NCBI GenBank assembly: GCA_037349105.1
Contig: JAYJMM010000026.1
Location: 930,001 to 994,000 of the forward strand
Direction: 5' to 3'
DNA: 64,000 nucleotides
From: Limnomonas spitsbergensis
Lineage: Eukaryota; Chlorophyta; Chlorophyceae; Chlamydomonadales
This document shows, piece after piece, positions 27,201 through 36,552 of the stretch. The notes beneath the pieces were generated by a model, which saw only the letters and a program-made list of their open reading frames with translations, searched no databases and had not been told where the DNA came from. The position numbers and the translations under genes are program-made. Numbering within the stretch: the stretch's first letter is position 1; every line of letters begins with the position of its first letter.

Positions 27201-30200
27201 GCCGATCAAGCTGGGGTCCCCATCGGCTCATTGGTGGCCACTTTGCGTCCCCTGACAGTGGCCTTAAGTGCAAAACAATAACAATGCAATGCCATGTGGT
27301 GGATATACCTACATTAGCGCCAAGGGTGTATGGGCATCCTTTGTCTAACATTGTCATATTGTATTTTGTTCAGGCTTGCAATCCTCAAAGGCTTCACACA
27401 CAGCCGGCATCCAGAGGATGGCATTGCTGTTGGGCCTCCTGACGCCCACCTCCCCTAACAAATATATGGCCTGTTGTGTGCATGTCCAACTCCTTACCGT
27501 ACTGCCAACATGCCAAAATTGGAAAACGTGTTACAAACACGTTTAACTCCTAAGTGCCCTAACACACGCATTCTTAGTCCAACCGCCCTGTCAACGCGTC
27601 CAAGTCAAACCTCCCATCCAGCACATTCAAATTCCAACCGCCGTGCCGACTTGCCCAATTCTTTACCGCCTTGACAACATGTCCAAGTCCCAGCTTTCCT
27701 GCCAAGGTGATTCAGTCCCAACTGACATTCCAACAGGTCCATCCAGTTCCCAACCACCCTGCCAGGAAGTCCAAGTCCTAACCGCCCTGCCATGACGATT
27801 AATGTTTGGACTGCCCAGCAAACTGTTCCCATTCCCAACCGGCTACCCCGCAGCACCTGTACGATGAGGCTGATGACCGAGCTAGGGATGCCTTGGACAG
27901 TGCCTTGCTGCTGGGCGGGCCAGAGGGGCCGTGGGCGGCAGCTTGCTACCACGTCCAGGCCGTCTGCTGGTACGAAGAAATGACGGACGAATGTGCTTGC
28001 CTGATGCGACAGCCTGTCGTACCTGCCTGATGTTCAAACACCCCTGCCTTGCATATGGAATGAATGCAATGTTATTTGTTTTAGGATGGCCGTATGATTA
28101 TTTTCACTTCCCAGCGCTGATAGGATGTGATTAATTATTATGTTACCTTATTCGATACTTAATTACCGGTACTTAAGTGCTTAAAATAACCGTACGAGCA
28201 AGAGTGGATAGCCACTCGATTAACGTTTCTCGGGGATGCACGATAGATGGCATGGGTTAAGAAATAAAGTATCATTAAAATGGTTGACCCTGCTGACCAA
28301 CTTGCTAGATCGCATGCCATTGCTTATTTTAGTGTGCAGTTGTGCACCAGGCCCCCTCTGGGGGGCCATGGGGCAGCCACCACTTGGAGAATGGGGATCA
28401 AACCTGGACCAGCTCTTGGCCGAAATCCCAAGCTGCCGAGTTTGCCCAAGCACCCAACCTTGCTAGTCGTAGGTCAGGTGACAGCTGGAGTGTAGCTGCA
28501 GCACCCCCAACTGATACTGTGACATGCTGTCGCCATGAGCTGCAGTGGATCCGCCTGTCCTGTGGTGCTGTTTGATCTGAACTCATAGCCCTGACCCCTT
28601 GACCTGCCAACAAGACTTCAACCCTGATGCTGCTTTTACAGCTACTACGTTGACTATGAGAAAGGACAGATCGAGGCGATGCCGCTTCTGCAAAGGGCGC
28701 TGAACATCCGCCGGGAGCTGTACGGAGAAGACCACCCCTTGACCATTGATTCACACAGCATGATGGCCACAGTGAGTAGCAGCCTCCTCCCTGCAGGGTG
28801 CACGGCAAAGTGATCATTGTACAGACAGGGGTGCATGGCAAAGTGTGCATGGTAAAGTGTGCATGGCAAAGTTTGTGCATGGCAAAGTGTGCATTGTACA
28901 GACAAGGGTGCATGGCCCATGGTGAATCTCCTGAGATCCACTAGGCGTCGCGCAGCACTGGTGTCTGCTCTGAAGATGAACTGAGCGATCAACACCGCCA
29001 CTTGAAGGGTAACATGCCAGGCCGGGAGACCCATGTGTCCATCTCCTGGGGTGCAGGTTGAGTACTTTTCTTTGTGTGACTCAGCTCCCTGTCAGCTATG
29101 TTCCAGCCACTGGCCGGAGGCCCCATTGTGGCCAGTCATGCTGCTTTGGCCACAAGCAGTAGGCCAGTCCAGGTTTGGCCTGAATCAGGCTTTCTTGCGG
29201 CCGTGGGGCAACCTGTGGAAGGTGAACTCGCAGCAGGAAAAAAAGAAACACTGCAAATAAGGATTGGCTGGGTGCTGGAAGCTCCAACACCGGCATGGAC
29301 TGTTGACGGCAAATACTTACTTGTCCAGAGTGAGAAGCAGCATTCCAAATAAGTGTGCACGCTCTGAGGTTTGGATTGAGGGAACTATCCAGGTTCAGAC
29401 GTGGTAGTGAAAAGAGGTTACAATCTATCTTTCACCCAGGGCAAGGGGATTATCCTTCATCCTTGAGACTTCAGGAAAGATGTATCCACCTCCCCTCCAC
29501 TCACATGTGCGGGCTGCATCCATTTCCTGCTGTTGTCCCGTTTCCACGTTTTGCTCATGTCTGCATTGACATCCTTTTCAATTGCACACATTGGGTCTCT
29601 CCTGGGCATCTGAGCGCACGACCCTGCCTCCTGCTATTGTGCCTGTAGTTCTTGCTAAGGGAAATGCGTGTCGAGGAGGCTGGGGACATTGTGCTTCACA
29701 ACTACCAGGTCATGCTGCGGTCATACGGCCCCGAGCATGTGAGCACGTTGCAGGCGCTGGGTGCACACGCAGACATCTTGCGTGAACTGAAGCGGACCCG
29801 TGAAGCTATGGGCGCAGAGGACACAATCCTGGCCATCGCAGCTAGGATGCTGCGGCCCCGCAAGTAGGTGTTGTACGTGGTGTATATTATGTCCGTGGCT
29901 CTACTACATATCAGCTACACTCTTGACCCGGCTGGGGACCCAGGAGAGCCAGCCTCTTCAGCTTGGGCCGCTGGCTATAGGCCGCTGCCGTCTGTACACA
30001 ATGGGGCCTTCGGTGGCGGTTGGACAGCCATCCAGTTGTGGCCTCGTAGCCAGGAAAAGAGACAATGGCGGAAGGACTCAATTGTGTCACGGTAGCCAAC
30101 GGTGATTCACCCGATCGTTGTCTTGTGACGGGGTTAGGCAGTGCAAACAGGGAGGGATAGGAATCAGAAAGAAATTGTTGGACTCGAGTGGTTGTTACAG

Positions 30201-33200
30201 CTTATCCGATACAGACCCATGCAATAGAGCCGCTTTCGAATGGGTAACCTGGCAGGCCAGAGAAGTAGGGGGGAAAAGAAACAAGCTAAACACCGGTATG
30301 ATTACATGTTTTAGTGTTCAGACCTGTGTTATCTTTAAAAGTGTGAAGTACCTTCCCTGAAATCACCTTCACCTTCACCTTGGTAGTGTCAAATTTTCAG
30401 TTTGTTTTGTCAAATGAGCTGCAAAAACTTCTTCCGTTGATTTGCTTACAAGATTTTATGGTGCGCTGCATGGGGCGAAGCAAAAAAAAAAGCTCCTTGG
30501 GAATATACCTCGATAAAAGAGGATGGAACACCGGTTTTGGCAACGTTTGGTGTCAGGATGCGAGTAACTAAGCCAGGGGATCCCCTCTGGTCAAGCCGAC
30601 TGCTCCAGCACCTCACGTTTGTTGAATGTTTTCTGTGCCCCTTGTGCCCTGGTCCTCCCTCCAATCAGACTCGACCTGCTCCGAAGCATCCACTTCATCA
30701 CGACCTTCCTGGCCACCAGGGACCATTTAATGGAGAAGGCAGCGCAGTACATGGCACGGGCCTTTGTGGTCTTCAAGGTGTGGCAGGGGGTGTCAAGGGG
30801 CTGCGGGACACAGCCTCCCTCCACCTAGGGGGCTGTGAGACATCCTCACATGGACTGTGACCATCAATGCATGCCTCGGGGTGGTTTTCACCTTTCAATG
30901 CCAATCACTATTCCCAGTGTTGTCCTGGTTTTCAACAGACCAGCTTGGGGGGCCTGCCAGGCCACCACTCAGCCCACTGACAAAACTTTGAATGACCTGC
31001 GGCTGGCGGCCCAAGCAACAGGATCTACTGCACAAAGCCCTGCCAGCCATAAGCCATGTTGCCGCTGAAATGTAACACATCTGGGCATTACCTTTGTGTA
31101 CGTGTCCAGGTACTTGTCAAGGTATTGAACTTGAGAGACTTGGTAATCGGCAAGTCGCAACCTCATAGCTCAGTGCCCTCACAGGGTTTGGCCCATACCC
31201 GTGACACTCTGCGCCCCTTTCAATCAGGGCTGATTGCTGCACTTACCTTGTCTTTGACGTCATTTGCTGGTTTAATGAAAGGCCTTTGCCGGCCCCTAGC
31301 ATAAGGAGCCTGCACGGCGAGGAGGGCGTCGACCTTCGAAATCGCTTTGTTTTGAAAGCTGTTTGTCTGCTCTGCCCAGGAAAAACTGGGTGTGGATGCA
31401 GACATGACGCGGGCCACGCAGATGCACTTGGAGGACATTGCACAGCGTGAGCAGGGGCTGGCTGTGGATGCCCTTGAAGAGGCGAACGAGCTTGTCCGGA
31501 AGTCCTTCAAAACTGCACTCTCAAAGTTTCAGGTCGGGCTGGTCTGGTTTAGTGGTTTAGTCTAGAAGGCCTGTGCTCTGAGGATTCCAGGCCTTGCTGG
31601 CCAGAGTTGGTGTGTTGCCCCAGTATACTGTCAATGCAAAATTCCAAGTCAGACTTACCTTTTGCCCATGTGGCTATTCAAGGTAGTGGATTGTGGCCTT
31701 GGTTCCCTTGGTAGGCCATGAATACGACCCAGGCCCTCACCCAATGCTCAGTTTCCCTTCGCGTGTTTCAGTTACACTTATGTTGCACCACAGCATGCAG
31801 CCAGGGAGTCTCTTTTGTGCTCAGGCCACTAGCAGTGGGACTGTCAAGGTTGGGGTCCCATCGGCCCAGCAAGGGCCGCCCAGCAGGCTCACATAAGGTG
31901 GTGTTTGGTCAATGAATTCAATACCGCTTGGCCCTCTGTAGGAGGCTGAGGTCATGTTCAAGCAGGCATGGTCAGTCAGTAAGCTGGTCCGCCCCCACGA
32001 CAGCCACCGGATCATCGTAGAGGGACTGGCCGATGCGCTCATCGGACTGGGCAAGGTGGCGGAGGCCAAGGGGGTGCTGCGCGCTGCGGGGCTGGTCCGA
32101 AAGAACATGTCCCAGGTAAGAGCAGATGGTGTATGCTTCCATGCAGCAGATGATGTATGCTTCGATGCAGCAGATGGTGTATGCTTGGATGCAGCAGATG
32201 GTGTATGCTTGGATGCAGCAGATGGTGTATGCTTCGATGCAGCAGATGTTGTATGCTTGGATGCAGCAGATGGTGTATGCTTGGATGCAGCAGATGTTGT
32301 ATGCTTGGATGCAGCAGATGGTGTATGCTTGGATGCAGCAGATGGTGTATGCTTGGATGCAGCAGATGTTGTATGCTTGGATGCAGCAGATGGTGTATGC
32401 TTGGATGCAGCAGATGGTGTATGCTTGGATGCAGCAGATGTTGTATGCTTGGATGCAGCAGATGGTGTATGCTTGGATGCAGCAGATGGTGTATGCTTGG
32501 ATGCAGCAGATGGTGTATGCTTGGATGCAGCAGATGGTGTATGCTTCGATGCAGCAGATGTTGTATGCTTGGATGCAGCAGATGTTGTATGCTTGGATGC
32601 AGCAGATGGTGTATGCTTGGATGCAGCAGATGGTGTATGCTTGGATGCAGCAGATGATGTATGCTTCCATGCAGCAGATGGTGTATGCTTGGATGCAGCA
32701 GATGGTGTATGCTTGGATGCAGCAGATGGTGTATGCTTGGATGCAGCAGATGGTGTATGCTTGGATGCAGCAGATGGTGTATGCTTGGATGCAGCAGATG
32801 GTGTATGCTTGGATGCAGCAGATGTTGTATGCTTGGATGCAGCAGATGGTGTATGCTTGGATGCAGCAGATGGTGTATGCTTGGATGCAGCAGATGGTGT
32901 ATGCTTGGATGCAGCAGATGGTGTATGCTTGGATGCAGCAGATGGTGTATGCTTGGATGCAGCAGATGGTGTATGCTTGGATGCAGCAGATGATGTATGC
33001 TTCCATGCAGCAGATGGTGTATGCTTGGATGCAGCAGATGTTGTATGCTTGGATGCAGCAGATGGTGTATGCTTGGATGCAGCAGATGGTGTATGCTTGG
33101 ATGCAGCAGATGGTGTATGCTTGGATGCAGCAGATGTATTACAGAGTGTTTGTGTTTTCTGCGTTTTCTCGCCTGCCTACGTTTTCTGGCGTTATCCCTA

Positions 33201-33502
33201 GAGAGATTGGAATGTGACTTTGGGTGATTTTGCTCTGCACAAGAAACAACATGATGCCAGCAGGGCCCCCCTCGTTCATTGTCCATAGTGCATCGCGTGG
33301 TCTCCGGAGTTTTGTTTACCCTGGAAGATCCTGCAATGCTGGCATGCTTTATAAAGCTGCCTTGAGATGTATTGACATACATTTGATGCCGCACTCACAG
33401 GCGCTCCCATCTTCATTCCAGCGGTGGATGAACCCGCGAGTTGCCAAGTACATGGACAGCAGGGCAGGGGGCGACGAGGGAGAGGGGGGGGAAGGTCACT
33501 GA
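12250..33502 (+). CDS. TPR-repeat protein with N-terminal effector-like domain
   Basis: I join these exons by GT-AG sites with matching phases: 12250-12322 (tentative start), 13057-13175, 13880-13969, 14650-14919, 22457-22717, 23079-23252, 23778-23885, 24515-24613, 25853-25978, 27854-27969, 28642-28771, 29649-29863, 30669-30777, 31380-31532, 31942-32115, and 33401 (or 33422) to the TGA at 33502; about 770 residues. Exons 3-5 carry the pattern TVAEVGRK, then CYVVYSSGMKFRALVDTL, YIWMDLICINQH and VMLILDEQGVVLTRTWALYE. I know this layout from large algal and oomycete families in which a HET/TIR-like N-terminal domain precedes kinesin-light-chain-type TPRs. Later exons give degenerate TPRs, the clearest being the unit ending LNIRRELYGEDHP. 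Function is unknown, perhaps a scaffold or defence-type sensor. Minisatellites fill introns 4, 8 and 15. Exon 10's donor (TG|GTACGA) and exon 5's (AAG|GTTCGT) are weak. The domain call is moderate, the exon chain good. Confidence 0.65.
13463..13503 (+). repeat. Short GGGTTAATA tandem repeat
   Basis: Four to five 9-bp units (GGGTTGATA, GGGTTAATA x3, GGGTTAAC) lie in an intron of the TPR gene. The length and GGGTTA core match the 9-bp telomere-like unit at 10.8 kb read on the other strand. Confidence 0.8.
13625..13870 (+). repeat. Degenerate pyrimidine-rich repeat before a splice acceptor
   Basis: Units of about 38-45 bp share CCATGTGTCATGTCTTCC and CCCTCTC words, with five or so decayed copies. 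The array ends just before the CCCCCTCAG acceptor at 13879 and may act as an expanded polypyrimidine tract. Confidence 0.5.
15036..15111. repeat. 25-bp stem inverted repeat
   Basis: Positions 15036-15060 and 15087-15111 are reverse complements apart from two bases (outer ends CATGAGCC and GGCTCATG) around a GC-rich 26-base loop with a CGCGCGCG run. The word GCGCCGTTACCATGGC occurs both before the stem (15021) and in the loop (15062). It lies 117 bp into the largest intron of the TPR gene. Confidence 0.8.
15708..21950 (+). repeat. 33-bp minisatellite, about 190 copies, inside an intron
   Basis: The basic unit is CAGCCGTAGGGGCGGGACAC followed by CCAGGGGCACACA, with frequent G/A, T/C and GGGA/GGGG variants and inserted six-base ACACCC steps. 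Higher-order copies are clear. A rare AGCTGTAGGATCAGGACAC unit occurs near 16.90, 17.32 and 17.91 kb. GCCGTTAGGGCGGG occurs near 17.57, 18.16 and 20.09 kb. The CACTTAGGGGCACACAC block occurs near 18.89, 19.20, 20.85 and 21.17 kb, which shows a duplication of about 1.96 kb. All six frames are open for long distances because 33 is a multiple of 3; none is a gene. The array lies within the 14920-22456 intron. Confidence 0.97.
22890..23070 (+). repeat. Degenerate C/T-rich repeat before an acceptor
   Basis: About four units of 35-38 bp share CACTGACC or CATTGACCCCTTCAC words and lead directly to the TATAG acceptor at 23078. Confidence 0.45.
23355..23398 (+). repeat. Downstream echo of a TPR-gene exon end
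   Basis: GAGGATGCCCTCCGGCTGAT in the intron repeats GAGGACGCCCTGCGGCTGAT of the exon ending at 23252, and continues with a similar tail. The frame is not maintained to a donor. Confidence 0.65.
23692..23735 (+). repeat. Upstream echo of the exon at 23778
   Basis: CTTAGATGATCTCTACAGAG and GTGGACACATG parallel CTTAGATGAGCCGTCGAGAG and ATTGACACGTA of the true acceptor and exon start 75-80 bp downstream. Confidence 0.6.
24411..24445 (+). repeat. Upstream echo of the exon at 24515
   Basis: GCAGGATTGTGCCATCTCCT then GCAAGA matches GCAGGATTTTGCCATCTCAT then GCAAGA at the real acceptor 100 bp downstream. Both have an AG acceptor, so the echo could serve as a cryptic site. Confidence 0.75.
25003..25843 (+). 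repeat. 40-bp minisatellite abutting a splice acceptor
   Basis: There are about 21 copies of CCATGCCATCCCCCTGGCCC followed by CCAAACCATGAACCATCCTC. A variant set has CAATACCATG or CAATACCACG in place of CCAAACCATG, and AACCATCCAC in place of AACCATCCTC. The array ends 9 bp before the exon starting at 25853 (acceptor CGCCACAG), so its C-rich last copy forms the polypyrimidine region. Long minus-strand frames of Gly/Trp/Met type through the array are not genes. Confidence 0.95.
26051..26120 (+). repeat. Downstream echo of the exon end at 25978
   Basis: AGCTGGTCAGCATCAGCGAG and GCCTAGGTGAGGCCTGATGA repeat the true exon end and donor AGCTGGTCAGCATTAGCGTG and GCCCAGGTGAGGCGTGATGA, followed by matching intron sequence (GTTCATACCTGTT). 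The exon's CAG|GT has become TAG|GT. Confidence 0.85.
26180..27470 (+). other. Intron portion with no recognised feature
   Basis: This lies inside the 25979-27853 intron. A segment near 27195-27265 with CAGCCGATCAAGCTGGGGTC and GGTGGCCAC words resembles the interior of the 193-bp MITE family, but no ends are visible. No exon is required by the phase of the flanking exons (0/0). Confidence 0.4.
27474..27840 (+). repeat. Degenerate C-rich repeat before an acceptor
   Basis: Eight to ten decayed units of about 35 bp share the words CCAAC(C/T)CC, ACCGCCCTGCCA and AAGTCC. The array runs to the CCCCGCAG acceptor at 27853 and resembles the C/T-rich arrays before the acceptors at 13879, 23078 and 25852. 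Confidence 0.5.
29061..29253 (-). mobile_element. 193-bp MITE, inverted copy
   Basis: The right end GAAAAAAAGAAACACTG and left end CTTTGTGTGACTCAGCT are the reverse-oriented ends of the element found at 41168-41360 and 63245-63431. The interior has GGCC-rich words (CCACTGGCCGGAGGCC). The length equals that of the 41.2 kb copy. The target-site duplication is not clear. It sits in a TPR-gene intron. Confidence 0.65.
32122..33135 (+). repeat. 24-bp minisatellite starting beside a splice donor
   Basis: There are about 42 copies of ATGGTGTATGCTTGGATGCA+GCAG. Variants are GTTGTATGC, GATGTATGC, TTCGATGC and TTCCATGC. The array begins 6-7 bp after the donor of the exon ending at 32115 (CAG|GTAAGAGCAG). 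Because 24 is divisible by 3, the exon frame stays open through the whole array to a stop at 33199-33201. Retention of the intron would therefore add about 28-30 copies of an eight-residue Asp-Gly-Val-Cys-Leu-Asp-Ala-Ala unit, and more in degenerate form. Confidence 0.95.
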
Positions 33503-33519
33503 TACCGACCTTATCAGCA

Positions 33520-33524
33520 TGTAA
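33520..33524 (+). terminator. Possible TGTAA polyadenylation signal
   Basis: TGTAA lies 16 bp after the TPR-gene stop codon. TGTAA is the usual poly(A) signal of chlorophyte algae. The distance is short and the word is common, so this is tentative. Confidence 0.3.
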
Positions 33525-34499
33525 TGTTATGGTGATGATTACTCACCAAGAAACAATCAGCTTGCTTAACAATCTGTCGAGCCTGTACCTCTGTTGAACA
33601 TGTAGGTGTAACTCACACTTGTGAGGAGGCGGGTGTGGATGATTGCAGTGTAGCTGAAGCTGTGTAGAATGGAACTTCTAGGGTTTTGTCAGCAGTCGGC
33701 TGTCCTCCGTAGATATTAGTTTACGGACATACTGGTATTCATTTGACATTTTTTTCTCCATCCTGCGAGCATCATCATATTTCACGAGCAGCTTAAGCTG
33801 CCTCTTATTCATGGGGCACCTCAGGCCCAATGGGGCAAGAGGCACCTGACGTCCATAATAAATCATGTTGGGATGTTTTTTGTGTTTGGGGGGGCTAGCT
33901 CTACCACATCAAACTATTGATAACATTGGATTAATATTATACCAAGGCATTTTTTTGGCCGTCACAGCATGACCACAGATTATTGTCCGTCAACCGTCAG
34001 TGATGTGGACGGCACCTTCGTTCCGAAAGGTTTGATCACATTGACCATTTCGTTGTTGCTCGTTATAGCTAATTTGACTCATTGATGGCTCAACTTATCG
34101 GTAATGATTTGCGTGCAGGACTGCATTAGGATAGTGCAGCAAACTAAGGATGTGATAGTTGTAGAATGCGCAAGCACAAAATGTTCTGGCTTGCAGTATT
34201 TCCAGAAATATGCTGATGTGTACCTAGTGTCTCTTGTTAGTTGTTTTGTAACACAATTGAACGGGGGGATATTTTGTGCACATGGTCGTCTATATGTGAT
34301 CAATAATTGAAATGCACCGATCATTTCATGAGGAAACGGACCCAGTCAGACGGGGGCTGATGGAATTGCCTCGTGCTTGGATCGACACTATTATTTCGGG
34401 GGAAGAGGGGGGGTATACCGGCATCAAAGGGATGGGAGGTTCGTGGGAGAGGGAGAAACCATCAACAAATAATGTAGCCTGAGGAAAGGACAGGCAACT

Positions 34500-34970
34500 A
34501 GGTCTACATCAGGGCCAATGGCATGTCACCCCTGGTCCATGCACAAAATGTTCGGCCGCGTGGACGCCCAGACGTCTGGTCGCGAGAGAACTTAAGGCCA
34601 GAGGGAGAAAAGAAAGGAAGACAGAGAAGAATGATACCGGGCTCTTCAGACTGCCTTGTCGTTTTAGAGGGTATCAATCATCGTCCCTTCGAAACCAGCC
34701 TTTGATTAAGTGTACCACAACTTATACTAAAGCCAAGGCCTCCCACTCATGCTTGCCACGGTACAGTTGGTGAAAGTCTGTGACACCCTCCGCGGGGGGC
34801 TGATCCACCCCCTTCTCCCTAAGCGTGTCCTTGACGCTAGGGCATTGTTGTGGCGCATCCTCCACATGTTCGCCATCTCCCTGTGCCCAACACTGCTAGC
34901 AATTGCGTGTCTCACATTGTTGACCAATGCGCCGTCCTCTGGCATCATGGTGAGGAAGATCACGTGAGAC
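34500..34970 (-). mobile_element. LINE 3' end (copy 3)
   Basis: The minus-strand frame 34963-34727 is a decayed version of the LINE ORF2 C-terminus. VNNVRHAIASSVGH matches VNNVRHVVASGVGQ of copies 1 and 2. The Cys residues of the C-x2-C motif are lost. It is followed by a GGCCGCGTGGACGCCC module near 34552. Confidence 0.55.
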
Positions 34971-35559
34971 CGGCATTAAAGGAGAAGCCCATGCTTTACC
35001 TTCATTACCAGGATAATTTAAACTTAAATTCGCCTTTACTCTCGCTTTTACTCACGTTTTTCCTCATTCTCGACCAATCATACCAGCTATCGATCAAAAA
35101 TATAAAGCTTACTAGAGAATATCTGGAAGATTAGTTTCTTTACCATCTTATAGTTGAAGGCTTCTGTTTTATTTTATTTAATAAGCAATGCTGTGTTAAG
35201 ATGTTTGGTTTGCCCCCTTGACCCCCCCGTTGGGCCTGCATGGTCATTCGAGGCCAGCTTGTTGCCGGTAGTCTTATTCTGGGGGTGTGGTACGTCTGCT
35301 ATCTGGTCGTGAGAGTGCTCACGGACGCAATCGTCCGCACTGAATACGTCAGAGAGCCTGCAGGCCAGGGTGGGAGGCCCTGGTTTTGTGCAACTTGCAG
35401 TTGAACTTTTTGAAGGCTACTCTCTTCAGGGGCAGGGGACACGGTTTGCCAGGCCTTTGTGGTCTTGTTCTTGTTGTTTGATGGGTGAATTTGCTATCCT
35501 TTCTTTCCTCTTGTGCCTTCTCCCTTGACTTTCCAAGCTGAATTTTTGTTTGCCGACAT

Positions 35560-35850
35560 AGCCGAGCTTCATTTCAGCATGGCCCAGAGGTGTAACGACA
35601 CTACCACCAGAATCCCACCCAAAAGCGGCTGCACGGTGTCTCCACCAAAACCGAGAAAACGGAGACAAGAGCCGATATGAAGCCAGAAAATGAGCTGCCT
35701 GGACACTAAGAGGGCAAAGGGCGAATGAATCCCTGAAGGTATGCCCCCCCACCCTCAAAGACACAACTCACAAAGTAGCAGCCAGCCAAAAGGCCCAAAC
35801 TACCCCGAGGCCCGCACAACACGAAGCAAAAACCGCAAAACTGGACAAGC
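35560..35850. repeat. Dispersed repeat shared with 49.64-49.98 kb
   Basis: AGCTGCCTGGACACTAAGAG + GGCAAAGGGCG and AGGCCCAAACTACCCC(G/T)AGGC + CCGCACAACAC occur here (35691-35825) and at 49707-49840 in the same order and spacing. A CCCAGAGGTGTAACG module lies at 35583 here and on the far side (49965) in the second copy. Confidence 0.75.
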
Positions 35851-36552
35851 ACAACCGAAACCTGGGACTAAGTCACATCTGGGGGCGAGATGGGGTACAG
35901 CGACCCAAAGGTTCAAGTGCGCGTTCAAAAACATACAGGGACATCTTCAATTTACTGATTTTCTTCCCCGAGTGTGGACGTGTGAACCGAGCCCTCGCCC
36001 AGCTGACACTGCAATACAGTCAGAATCGCACGCAATGCCACTGCGCCTACACGGGGAGATTCACGTCATCAAATAAACACATTGTTAAGCAATATTCAGC
36101 TTTAGGTCTTAAGAAGAAGTCTTAAAACCACCACACAGAGTCACAGACCACAGGCCACAGGGGTTCCGTCATACGCACGTCACGTCACGTCAAGGGGCGG
36201 TACGCACGATTTTGGGAAGTCCACCCGGGGGGAGGGAAAATAGTCGAAGTGTGGCCGCCCGATCAGACGTCATATCGTCACATCGCGTACCGGTCTTTCA
36301 TCTGTTGCTACGGGTGCTGGACATCGTCACTCATAGTGGGACATCGGTCATCACAGTTACGTCTCGGGCGCAGTGAATTGCTGCTCTAAATACTATTTCC
36401 GTTCGCTGAAACAGGACTTTTTATACCGCTGATCAGTCAGATCTACGCGTTTCGGCAACCCCTGACTCCTTGGCAGGCTCGCCTATCACCACGTCATATC
36501 ACAACCGCTGCAGGCCATTGCCCAGGGCCATCTTCAAAATAGCTATAATACG

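Larger units (their letters stand above)
33525..36552. other. Intergenic region with repeats
   Basis: Between the TPR gene and the EGY1-like gene I see no supported gene. It holds a LINE tail on the minus strand (34500-34970), a dispersed repeat (35560-35850) and CACGTCACGTCA words near 36177-36190. The last few hundred bases before 36553 should contain the EGY1 promoter, but no specific element can be proved. Confidence 0.5.

Noticed and set aside
29649..29866. The stop after Arg-Pro-Arg-Lys at 29866 as the end of the TPR gene
   Set aside because: A donor CAA|GTAGGT overlaps it, and the next exon at 30669 continues in the matching phase with further TPR-like helices.
31972..33394. Minus-strand Ile-Cys-Cys and His-Leu-Leu repeat frames of 344 and 451 codons
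   Set aside because: They are shadows of the 24-bp array.
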